In this document: in pieces, positions 24,536 through 31,979 of the stretch
How positions within the stretch are numbered: the stretch's first letter is position 1
Layout: every line of letters starts with the position of its first letter
The notes under the pieces: generated by a model
Told to the model about the DNA's origin: nothing
The model's input: only the letters and a program-made list of their open reading frames with translations
Databases searched by the model: none
Program-made: the position numbers and the translations under genes
NCBI RefSeq assembly: GCF_037327425.1
Contig: NZ_CP147846.1
Location: 4,526,001 to 4,590,000 of the forward strand
Direction of reading: 5' to 3'
DNA from: Rhodococcus sovatensis
GTDB lineage: Bacteria > Actinomycetota > Actinomycetes > Mycobacteriales > Mycobacteriaceae
Length of the DNA stretch: 64,000 nt

Positions 24536-27500
24536 GTGCCCGACGCCGTGACAGATTCATCCGCCGTGCCCTCCGTTCCTCCGGCGAAGGGTTCACCGGT
24601 CGATCTGCGCTCTCAGGTGCGCACGACACGACTGATCGCCATCGTCACGGGCCTTGTAGGCGCCCTGCTGGCGATCCTCACGCCGTTTCTTCCGGTCGTG
24701 CAGACCACCTCGACCATTCAGTGGCCCGAAGCCGGTGTCATCGAGGACGTCGACGCACCGCTCGTGTCGCAGGCACCCATCGACTTCTCCGCGACGATCC
24801 CGTGCTCGGCCGTCGCCCAGCTCCCGCCGCAGGGTGGACTACTGCTCGCGACCGCGCCGTCTCAGGGTGAGGGAGCTGCACTCAACAGTCTGTTCGTGCG
24901 CGTCAGCGAAGGCTCGGTCGACGTCTTGGACCGCAACGTGGTCGTGGCCTCCGCACCGCGTGCCGATGTCGAGGGCCCCGGCTGTAGTTCCATCGAGATC
25001 GTCTCCAACATCGACTACACGACCGCCGAGTTCACCGGCTTGACGGACGAGCAGGGCGCTCAGCGCGTCGGCCGGCTCGACGGCGACCTCCGGCCCCAGA
25101 TCGTCGGACTCTTCACCGACCTCACCGGTGCGGCCCCGTCCGGCATGTCGGTCACGATCGACGTCGACTCGCGGTTCTCGTCGAGCCCGACGATTCTCAA
25201 GCTGCTCGCGATGATCCTCGCGGTCGTCTGCACCATCATCGCGATGGGCGCGCTGGGACGACTCGACGGCATCGACGGGCGCGGTCACCGACGTTTCTTC
25301 CCGTCGCACTGGTGGAAGTTCACCGGCGTCGACGTCACCGTCGTCGGTGCCTTGATCGGCTGGCACTTCGTCGGAGCCAACACGTCCGACGACGGTTACC
25401 TGCTCACAATGGCACGGGCGTCCGACCAATCCGGCTACATGGCCAACTACTTCCGCTGGTTCGGCGTCCCCGAGGCCCCGTTCGGCTGGTACTACGACGT
25501 GCTGGCCGTGTTCGCGAAGGTCTCCACCGCAAGCCCGTGGATGAGACTGCCCGCTCTGATCGCCGGGGTGCTCTGCTGGATGGTGATCAGCCGTGAGGTC
25601 GTCCCGCGCCTCGGCCGCGCCGTCCGCAAGTCGAATGTTGCCCTATGGACCGGCGGACTCGTCTTCCTGGCGTTCTGGCTGCCCTACAACAACGGGCTTC
25701 GCCCCGAACCGATCGTGGCTCTCGGCGCGCTTCTGACGTGGTGCTCGATCGAGCGCGCAATCGCAACTGGCAGGCTGCTTCCCGCGGCGTCGGCATTCTT
25801 GATCGGAGCCTTCACCCTCGCATCGGCGCCGACGGGCCTGATGTGTGTCGCCGCCCTCCTGGCAGGTGCGCGGCCGATGGCACGCATCGTCGTTCGCCGC
25901 CACCGACTCGTCGGCACCCTCCCGTTGCTGGCGCCGTTGGCTGCAGCAGGCTTCCTGGTTCTGGTCGTGGTGTTCGCCGACCAGACCTACGCCACCGTCA
26001 TCGAGTCGACGCGAGTGCGGACGGCAATCGGGCCGAGTGAGGCGTGGTACCAAGACTTCCTGCGTTACTACTACCTTTTCGTCCAAACTGTCGACGGATC
26101 CGTCGCACGTCGCTTCGCGTTCCTCGTGATGTTGCTGTGCCTGTTCTCGACGCTGTTCATCCTGTTGCGTCGCAGACGCGTACCGGGCATCGCGAACGGA
26201 CCGGCTTGGCGGCTGATCGGCGTCGTATTCGGAACGATCTTCTTCATGATGTTCAACCCGACCAAGTGGACACACCACTTCGGGTCGTACGCGGGGATCG
26301 CGGGCGGTCTGGCAGCCCTCACCGCAGTGGCGATATCGGCGAGCGCGCTGAGGTCGCGGCGAAACAGGACGGTATTCCTCGCCGGGCTGATGTTCGTTCT
26401 CGCACTGGCATTCTCGGGCATCAACGGATACTGGTACGTCTCCAGCTACGGCGTGCCGTGGTTCGACAAGACGGTGTCCTTGAGCGGCAACCAGTCCAAC
26501 ACACTGTTCCTCATCCTCTTCGCCGCCGCTCTGGCACTGGCCGGATGGCAGTATCTCCGCGAGGGTTACGCTCCACCACAACCGCGCGCTACCAGCGAAC
26601 GGGGCAGGCGGATCAAGAAGTTCGCGGCCGCTCCGCTGACCGTCATCGCCGGCCTGATGGTGCTGTTCGAAATCCTGTCGCTGGTCAAGGGGGCCGTGTC
26701 GCAGTACCCGGCGTACTCGCTTGCGCGATCGAATATTCAATCCCTGACCGGCAATTCGTGCGGACTCGCGAACGATGTTCTCGTGGAACCGAACCCGAAT
26801 GCAGGCATTCTCGATCCGATTCCTGCGGCCTTCGACCCCGAAACCGGACCACTCGGTGGCGAAGACCCATCGAACTTCACCCCGAACGGCGTCCCCACCG
26901 ACCTCAGCGCAGACGCGGTGGAAGTCAAACCCGGACAGGGCAATACCGACCAGCAGAGCGTCGGACCGGCATTCGAGGAAGGCCAAAATTCGGGTACCGG
27001 TGGTGGCATCGGCGCCCAGGGCGTCAACGGCTCGACCGCGGCACTACCCTTCGGACTCAACCCCGCCACCACTCCGGTCCTCGGCTCCTACCAGCCCGGA
27101 ATCCAGGAACCGGCATCGGCGACGTCGAGCTGGTACTCCCTTCCGGAGCGCTCGGACGACGCCCCGCTCATCGTGGTTTCGGCCGCCGGTCGCATCCTCT
27201 CGTACGACGACACCGGAGCACTGACCTACGGACAGTCACTCCTCGTCGAGTACGGAACGCGTCAACCCAACGGATCGGTCGACGTCAAAGGCACCTACCT
27301 GCCCCGCGACATCGGCCCGGCACCGTCATGGCGCAACCTCCGCATCCCGATCGCGGATCTGCCTGACGACGCCGATGCCGTCCGTATCGTCGCCAACGAC
27401 CCCAACCTCACCGGCGACCAGTGGTTCGCATTCACTCCGCCACGAGTTCCGCAGTTGGAGAAGCTGAACGACCTGATCGGGAGCGAGCAGCCAGTACTGC

Positions 27501-27847
27501 TCGACTGGGCTGTGGGACTGCAGTTCCCGTGCCAGCGTCCCTTCGACCACGAGTACGGCGTCGCCGAGGTTCCGGGCTACCGCATCCTCCCCGACCGTCC
27601 TCTGGCCGTCAGCTCCACCGACACCTGGCAGGCCGGCGACAACGGCGGCCCCCTCGGTTGGAGCGAACTCCTCGCCAAGCCGGTGACGGTGCCGACGTAC
27701 CTGAATCGCGACTGGGCCCGCGACTGGGGCTCCCTCGAGCGCTACGACCCGTACTACCCCCAGGCAGTACCAGCGACCATCGAGACCGGTGAAGTCACCA
27801 GGTCGGGCTTCTGGACGCCCGGGAACTTGAGGGTGTTCGACCAGTAG
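24536..27847 (+). CDS. Arabinosyltransferase, Emb family (second copy)
   Basis: 1103 residues, the usual Emb length. Same architecture as the previous gene: N-terminal TM and lectin-like loop, NTSDDGYLLTMARAS (catalytic Asp and the Met306-equivalent Met), NYFRWFGVPEAPFGWYY, a run of TM helices, FNPTKWTHHFGSYAG, then a C-terminal carbohydrate-binding domain ending NRDWARDWGSLERYDPYYP. Start GTG 24536 was preferred because a TAACAT box lies eight bases before it. 87 bases after the first emb; probably its own promoter. Only two emb genes lie in this window, against three (embCAB) in M. tuberculosis. The ethambutol-contacting residues visible by eye are conserved in both. Confidence 0.93.
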   Translation: MPDAVTDSSAVPSVPPAKGSPVDLRSQVRTTRLIAIVTGLVGALLAILTPFLPVVQTTSTIQWPEAGVIEDVDAPLVSQAPIDFSATIPCSAVAQLPPQGGLLLATAPSQGEGAALNSLFVRVSEGSVDVLDRNVVVASAPRADVEGPGCSSIEIVSNIDYTTAEFTGLTDEQGAQRVGRLDGDLRPQIVGLFTDLTGAAPSGMSVTIDVDSRFSSSPTILKLLAMILAVVCTIIAMGALGRLDGIDGRGHRRFFPSHWWKFTGVDVTVVGALIGWHFVGANTSDDGYLLTMARASDQSGYMANYFRWFGVPEAPFGWYYDVLAVFAKVSTASPWMRLPALIAGVLCWMVISREVVPRLGRAVRKSNVALWTGGLVFLAFWLPYNNGLRPEPIVALGALLTWCSIERAIATGRLLPAASAFLIGAFTLASAPTGLMCVAALLAGARPMARIVVRRHRLVGTLPLLAPLAAAGFLVLVVVFADQTYATVIESTRVRTAIGPSEAWYQDFLRYYYLFVQTVDGSVARRFAFLVMLLCLFSTLFILLRRRRVPGIANGPAWRLIGVVFGTIFFMMFNPTKWTHHFGSYAGIAGGLAALTAVAISASALRSRRNRTVFLAGLMFVLALAFSGINGYWYVSSYGVPWFDKTVSLSGNQSNTLFLILFAAALALAGWQYLREGYAPPQPRATSERGRRIKKFAAAPLTVIAGLMVLFEILSLVKGAVSQYPAYSLARSNIQSLTGNSCGLANDVLVEPNPNAGILDPIPAAFDPETGPLGGEDPSNFTPNGVPTDLSADAVEVKPGQGNTDQQSVGPAFEEGQNSGTGGGIGAQGVNGSTAALPFGLNPATTPVLGSYQPGIQEPASATSSWYSLPERSDDAPLIVVSAAGRILSYDDTGALTYGQSLLVEYGTRQPNGSVDVKGTYLPRDIGPAPSWRNLRIPIADLPDDADAVRIVANDPNLTGDQWFAFTPPRVPQLEKLNDLIGSEQPVLLDWAVGLQFPCQRPFDHEYGVAEVPGYRILPDRPLAVSSTDTWQAGDNGGPLGWSELLAKPVTVPTYLNRDWARDWGSLERYDPYYPQAVPATIETGEVTRSGFWTPGNLRVFDQ

Positions 27848-27902
27848 GTCGCCGGGTTTGGTCGGCCGGCCACCTGTTCGCGTGGGTCGGCCGGCCCCCT
27901 GA

Positions 27903-28031
27903 CCGCTTGAATGGTCCATCCATACGGCCAGATAGCGTGGGTGGTCCATCCAAGCGGTGGGTCGCCGGCCCCCTGACCGCTTGAATGGTCCATTCATACG
28001 GTCAGATAGCGTGGGTGGTCCATCCAAGCGG
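27903..28031 (-). repeat. Two palindromic repeats in tandem (27903-27957, 27977-28031)
   Basis: Two 55-bp copies, 74 bases apart and embedded in a longer duplicated stretch that includes ccggccccctga. Arms are CCGCTTGAATGGTCCATCC and a near-complement; the centre (catacggycagatagcgtgg) is the reverse complement of the centre in the aftA copy, so these are in opposite orientation. The rest of the gap between emb and the next gene (27848-28193) holds DnaA-box-like sequences and nothing else recognisable. Confidence 0.9.
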
Positions 28032-28103
28032 TGGGTCGTGCGGGCCATCGCCCTAGCACTCTGCACCGACATCGCTGAACCTGCCGCGCGGTTTTCACAC
28101 AGG

Positions 28104-28131
28104 TTGTCCACAGCCTGAGCCGTTGTACACA
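28104..28131 (+). promoter_or_regulatory. Two DnaA-box-like 9-mers
   Basis: TTGTCCACA at 28104-28112 matches the actinobacterial DnaA-box consensus, and TTGTACACA at 28123-28131 has one difference. Spacing is 19 bases. They precede the interrupted AbiEi-like gene. Two boxes alone do not make an origin. Confidence 0.3.
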
Positions 28132-28193
28132 GACATTCTGTTTCTCCTGGTGGGTGAAGTCGGATCGGCGACAACCCGTGACACCGTCTGCCC

Positions 28194-28801
28194 ATGAAAC
28201 GAGGACAATGGGCAACACAGCGAGAGATACTCGACGGCGCGTCCGTGAACGGGGTGATCACACGCAAGGCGCTCCGGGAGTGCGGGGTATCAGACGGATC
28301 GATTACAGCCAGGACCGCCGACGACGGCAAATGGCGTCGAATACTCCCGGGAGTCGTTCTACTGCAGAACGGCAATCCCAATGTAGTACAACAGCTTTCG
28401 GCGGCTCTCCTGTATGGGGGCGAGCGAAGCATGCTCACCGGCGGCACAGCAGTGATGCAGCATGGATTCGATCGGGTCGGCAGCGACGTACACATCCTCG
28501 TGCCGTCGTCGATGCGTCGGGCATCCACCTCGTTCGTTCGTGTCGAGCGGACGACTCGTCTGCCCGATCCAGAACGCCGCGCTCGGTTGCTCGTCGCACC
28601 CCTGCCTCGTGCGCTCGTCGACACCGCACGGTCGTTGCGGTCGACCGAAAGTTGCATACGCCTCTTCGCTCAAGCGATACAGCGCGGGTCGACGACTCTC
28701 GACGCGATCGTTCGCGAACTGAACGAAGGCCCGCGGCAGTATGGCGCCGTTGGATGGATGGCAGCGCGCCAGCTCGCCGATGACGCGCACTCCGTTGCTG
28801 A
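28194..28801 (+). pseudogene. AbiEi-like/DUF559-type gene, 5' part (interrupted by IS21 element)
   Basis: The first 202 codons of an interrupted gene, plus codon positions shared with the target duplication. The N-terminal region has a winged-helix-like segment (GVITRKALRECGVSDGSI), then WRRILPGVVLL and ALLYGGERSMLTGGTAV, typical of AbiEi-like antitoxin-domain proteins. It then runs PLPRALVDTARSL and ends ...DDAHSVAE. The insertion sequence begins at 28802. Read through into the element it stops at 28832. Joining 28194-28801 to 31466-31808 restores a 316-codon frame, the usual length for this family, so the gene was intact before insertion. Confidence 0.8.
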
Positions 28802-28826
28802 TGTCGCTTGCCAGGTTGATGGGACC
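28802..28826 (+). repeat. IS21 left terminal inverted repeat
   Basis: Begins TGTCG and ends ATGGGACC; pairs with 31436-31460 at most positions (TGTCG, TGCCA and ATGGGACC are shared). Confidence 0.8.
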
Positions 28827-28862
28827 ACCTGATTGCCAGAGGGTAGGGACCACCGTGGCGCG

Positions 28863-29666
28863 TTATTGAGGATGCGTGTTGTCGGTGTTTTCGTCAACTG
28901 TTCCGGGGCGGGTGCGTTGGCGGTAGGACGGTCCTTCGATGATGAGGGTGTGCGCAGCGGAGGTCAGTCGGTCGATGGCTGACTGGGCGAGGAGGGTGTC
29001 GGCGGTCATGGTCAGCCACTCTGATGGCTCGCGGTTCGAGGTGACGATCGTGGTTTTCTTCCGGTGGCGCTCGACGATCAGTTCGTAGAAGTCGCTGGTC
29101 TCGGTGGCGTCGAGTGGTCGCAGCGCGAAGTCGTCGATGATCAGGACTTCGATTGCGGTCAGTCGCCGGATTTCGGCGTCGACGGTGTTGTCGAGTCGCG
29201 CTGCTCGTAGCCTGGTGAACAGTTTGTCCGATCGAGCGAACAGCACACTGTGTCGTCTTCGGATTGCCATGTGTCCCAATGCTGTTGCCAGATGAGTTTT
29301 GCCGACCCCGACCGGCCCGAGGATGATCGCGGACTGGTGGGCATCGAGAAAGCGCAGTGACGTCAGATCGCCGAGCAGTGTCCGGTCGTACCGGAGATCG
29401 TCGAGTGCGTTCCAGGAATCGAAGGCCATCGCCGGATCGAGCCCCGCCTTGGTCGCCCGTAGCATCGCCGAACGGGAGTCGCGGCGATTCACTTCGTCGG
29501 CAAGGAGTACTTCGAGGAATCCGATGTGACTGAGCTTGTGTTGGCGGGCCAGAGCAGCGCGTTCGGGCAAGGTGTCGGCGAGCGCGCCGAGTTTGAGGGC
29601 TTTGAGTAGTCGGACGAGGTCGGTGCCGACCGGTTCGGTCGTGCCTGCGGTGCGAGTGGTGGTCAT
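28863..29666 (-). CDS. istB: IS21-family transposition helper ATPase IstB
   Basis: 267 residues from ATG 29666, the usual IstB length of about 250-265. DnaA/AAA+ ATPase that assembles on target DNA and activates IstA. Walker A GPVGVGKTHL (around residue 105-115), Walker B VLIIDDFAL, sensor-like TTIVTSNREPSEW and C-terminal AIDRLTSAAHTLIIEGPSYR are the IstB signatures. The start codon overlaps the istA stop. The frame stays open to 29951, but that stretch is antisense-like sequence inside istA. Confidence 0.95.
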   Translation of the reverse strand: MTTTRTAGTTEPVGTDLVRLLKALKLGALADTLPERAALARQHKLSHIGFLEVLLADEVNRRDSRSAMLRATKAGLDPAMAFDSWNALDDLRYDRTLLGDLTSLRFLDAHQSAIILGPVGVGKTHLATALGHMAIRRRHSVLFARSDKLFTRLRAARLDNTVDAEIRRLTAIEVLIIDDFALRPLDATETSDFYELIVERHRKKTTIVTSNREPSEWLTMTADTLLAQSAIDRLTSAAHTLIIEGPSYRQRTRPGTVDENTDNTHPQ

Positions 29667-31294
29667 GGGCGTCCCTCCGAAGGTGCGGTGCTGCCGTCTA
29701 CGACGGACAGTGAAGTGGTTGCAGTAGAACGAAATTCGGTTGGATCGCGGGAGAACCGCGTTGATGATTGTCCGACTGCTTTCGGTAGATCCGGCGTGGT
29801 GGATTCGGTGGCGCGCTCGAGCATCGAGGCGATCTTGGTGACGGAGACGACATCGAGATCGAGCGAAAGCGCGCAGGCCTGTTCCACCCGTTCGGCTCCG
29901 TAGCGGCGGACCAGTCCTTGAAGTCGGTAGACACTGCGGATCCTCGTCCACGGCAGTGGGTCATCGAGTATTCGTTCGGCGTAGATGCCGATGTTCGGCC
30001 CGTGTGAGGTGCATTTCGCGATGAGTGAGGCGACATCGCGCAAGGCGTAGTCGGTTTTGTGTTCGGGGAGATCGTCGCGGTCGGTACTGCGGCCACCTGG
30101 AGGCTGACGGGGGTGAATCTTGACCAGGGTGCCGCGGTGATAGAACTTCACCAGTTCGGTGTCCGCGCGCACCGACAAGGTCGATCCGATCCACTGCTGC
30201 GGCAGCGAATACAACGCGCGTGCGACTTCGGCGTGGAAATCGCGGTGGACCTTGACGTCCTTGAAGATCGGCACGTCGTAGACCGCCGGAACCGGCAGCA
30301 ATACCGGCAGTTCAAAGTCCTCGAACACTTCCAGCGGCCGTGCACAGGTCGTGCCGTGAATGCGCATGCCCGCGGTGCTGGCGCACCAGCGGACCACCGC
30401 CTCCTGCGCTTGCGCGAGGCTGGTGAATCGTTCACCGGCCCAGAAGTTACCGCGCACGTATTGCACGGTGCGTTCGACCCTCGGTTTGTCCTTCGGCGAC
30501 CGGACCCGCGCTGGATCGGTAATGAACCCGACATGATTGCTGTAGTCGAGCCAGCCATCGGTGAATCGCGGAGTGATCGGGTCCGCCTCGTTGACAACGG
30601 GTTTGAGGTTGTCCGGGATCAGGACCGCGAAGACTCCGCCGAAGAACTTCCACGCTGCTTCGCAGCCGGCGATCACCGCCACCAACGTCTGCGAGTACGT
30701 CAACCACACGAACATGTGCCGGCTGTAGACCGCGGTGAAAATCAGGGCGTGGACCTTGCGAGCGCGACCGTCCTCGGGGTCTGTGAGCATCCCCAGGTAG
30801 CCGAAGTCGACCTGGCATTCGATCCCCGGGTCACCGTCGACGACGCGGACCGTCAGGTTCTTGCGGCCGAAACCGCACCGCTCGGTGGCGAAGCGGTGCA
30901 ACGTCCGATACGGCACCACGCAGCCCTTACGGGCAAGCAGCACTTCGATTTTGGTGATAGTGAGCGGCTTCTGTTCACCATCGCCTGCCACCCACTTGGT
31001 GATCTGCTCTTCATGGGGCACGAGCTGCTCCCATGCCGCGCCGTGACCGTGCGGTCGGTCGGGACGGACAGCATCGACGACCGCGGCGATGAGATCATCG
31101 TTCACCGCAGCGGCAGTGTCGGTTCTCTTGAGGCCACCTCCTTGGGCTGCCTCGACGTACCGACGGACGGTCTTACGGTCCACCCCGGCATGCTCGGCGA
31201 TCTTGCGTGAACCGGGAGCCGGCAATGCTGGCGTCCCGAGCCACAACCGCAGTACTTCTCTGATTTCGTTCACACTGATCTCCCGAAAAGCCAT
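29663..31294 (-). CDS. istA: IS21-family transposase IstA
   Basis: 543 residues from ATG 31294, within the normal IstA range. N-terminal helix-turn-helix (SRKIAEHAGVDRKTVRRYVEAA, about 30-50), then a DDE/rve integrase core: CQVDFGYL with the first Asp, FTAVYSRHMFVWLTYSQT, IPDNLKPVV with the second Asp and DKPRVERTVQYVR with the Glu. A C-terminal Mu-type beta-barrel follows (FKDVKVHRDFHAEVARALYSLP). All catalytic residues appear present. An alternative longer start at 31348 is less likely. Confidence 0.95.
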   Translation of the reverse strand: MAFREISVNEIREVLRLWLGTPALPAPGSRKIAEHAGVDRKTVRRYVEAAQGGGLKRTDTAAAVNDDLIAAVVDAVRPDRPHGHGAAWEQLVPHEEQITKWVAGDGEQKPLTITKIEVLLARKGCVVPYRTLHRFATERCGFGRKNLTVRVVDGDPGIECQVDFGYLGMLTDPEDGRARKVHALIFTAVYSRHMFVWLTYSQTLVAVIAGCEAAWKFFGGVFAVLIPDNLKPVVNEADPITPRFTDGWLDYSNHVGFITDPARVRSPKDKPRVERTVQYVRGNFWAGERFTSLAQAQEAVVRWCASTAGMRIHGTTCARPLEVFEDFELPVLLPVPAVYDVPIFKDVKVHRDFHAEVARALYSLPQQWIGSTLSVRADTELVKFYHRGTLVKIHPRQPPGGRSTDRDDLPEHKTDYALRDVASLIAKCTSHGPNIGIYAERILDDPLPWTRIRSVYRLQGLVRRYGAERVEQACALSLDLDVVSVTKIASMLERATESTTPDLPKAVGQSSTRFSRDPTEFRSTATTSLSVVDGSTAPSEGRP

Positions 31295-31435
31295 GCTCAC
31301 CGACCTCCGTGACGTGCTTGGTGCTGTCACAGACGATCGAACGAGCAAACGACGAGACCACCGGCAAGGCGCGCCGGTGGTCCCATAACTGGCAATCCAG
31401 GTGGTCCCATCACCCTGGCAAAATCAGGTCAAGCT

Positions 31436-31460
31436 GGTCCCATGCTCATGGCAGACGACA
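31436..31460 (-). repeat. IS21 right terminal inverted repeat
   Basis: Reads TGTCGTCTGCCATG... on the minus strand. GCTGA follows directly at 31461-31465, matching the bases before the left end. Confidence 0.8.
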
Positions 31461-31465
31461 GCTGA

Positions 31466-31808
31466 AGTCCAAGCCCAGAAGCTCTATGCGACATCAGGTT
31501 TGCCCCAGATGGTGCACAATCGGGATGTGTTCGCCGCGGACGGCACCTTCCTCGCGCGCCCCGACGGATGGATCGATCTGGTTGCGTTCGGTTGGCAGAT
31601 CGACTCGTTCGCATTCCATCTGAGCCCGCCCGATCACGCCAAGACGATGAAATGTAGAGCGAACATGGAACGCGCGGGAGCGGTGATGGTCTCGCACCTT
31701 CCGCAGCAGATCAGGGACGACCCCCAAGGGGTGCTGGCTGACCTTCGCGCCGGGTACGAGCGCGCGCTCGCCCGACCGCGCCCCAATCTGCGACTCGGAC
31801 CCGCTTGA
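31466..31808 (+). pseudogene. AbiEi-like/DUF559-type gene, 3' part
   Basis: After the target duplication the frame continues as VQAQKLYATSGLPQMVHNRDVFAADGTFLARPDGW (quoted in pieces: KLYATSGLPQM, VFAADGTFLARPDGW), then GWQIDSFAFHLSP and TMKCRANMERAGAVMVSHLP. This is the DUF559/Vsr-like nuclease-fold part that follows the antitoxin-like domain in such proteins; the Asp in RPDGW and IDSFAFH are its typical acidic positions. Joined to 28194-28801 it makes 316 residues. A free-standing frame starts upstream at 31401 inside the element. The stop codon TGA (31806-31808) lies inside a palindromic repeat that begins at 31801. Confidence 0.8.
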
Positions 31809-31928
31809 ATGACGCATCCACGCTATCTGACCGTATGGATGGACCATTCAAGCGATGACCGGTCCAGCGACCCACCGCGTGAATGACGCATCCACGCTAT
31901 CTGTTCGTATGAATGGACCATTCAAGCG
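31801..31928 (+). repeat. Two palindromic repeats in tandem (31801-31854, 31875-31928)
   Basis: Same family and orientation as the aftA copy: centre ccacgctatctg..cgtatg and right arm ATGGACCATTCAAGCG intact; the left arm has gacgc instead of ggtcc, so the stem is imperfect. The two copies start 74 bases apart, the same period as the pair at 27903. The first copy supplies the last codons and stop of the interrupted gene. The remainder to 31979 is short GC-rich spacer before accD4. Confidence 0.9.
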
Positions 31929-31979
31929 ATCAGGGGCGGGCAAGCGACCAGCGGGCGGGCCCGAGCGATCAGGGCATTC

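Larger units (their letters stand above)
28802..31460 (-). mobile_element. IS21-family insertion sequence (istA-istB)
   Basis: 2659 bp. Left end TGTCGCTTGCCAGG (28802 on) and, reading inward from 31460 on the minus strand, right end TGTCGTCTGCCATG form imperfect terminal inverted repeats starting TG, about 25 bases each, ending in ATGGGACC. Inside each end are further copies of a GGGACCACC / TTGCCAG motif, like the multiple transposase-binding sites of IS21 elements. The element is flanked by GCTGA at 28797-28801 and 31461-31465, a 5-bp target duplication. It carries istA and istB on the minus strand overlapping by ATGA. Both frames look intact, so the copy may still be active. Confidence 0.93.

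Noticed and set aside
22030..25440. Ethambutol-resistance substitution in the Emb proteins
   Set aside because: On checking the DDGYLLxMAR motif, the Met equivalent to EmbB Met306 is present in both copies, as are the Glu and Trp/His contacts.
28081..28140. Replication origin
   Set aside because: Only two DnaA-like boxes, no AT-rich unwinding region and no dnaA/dnaN genes.
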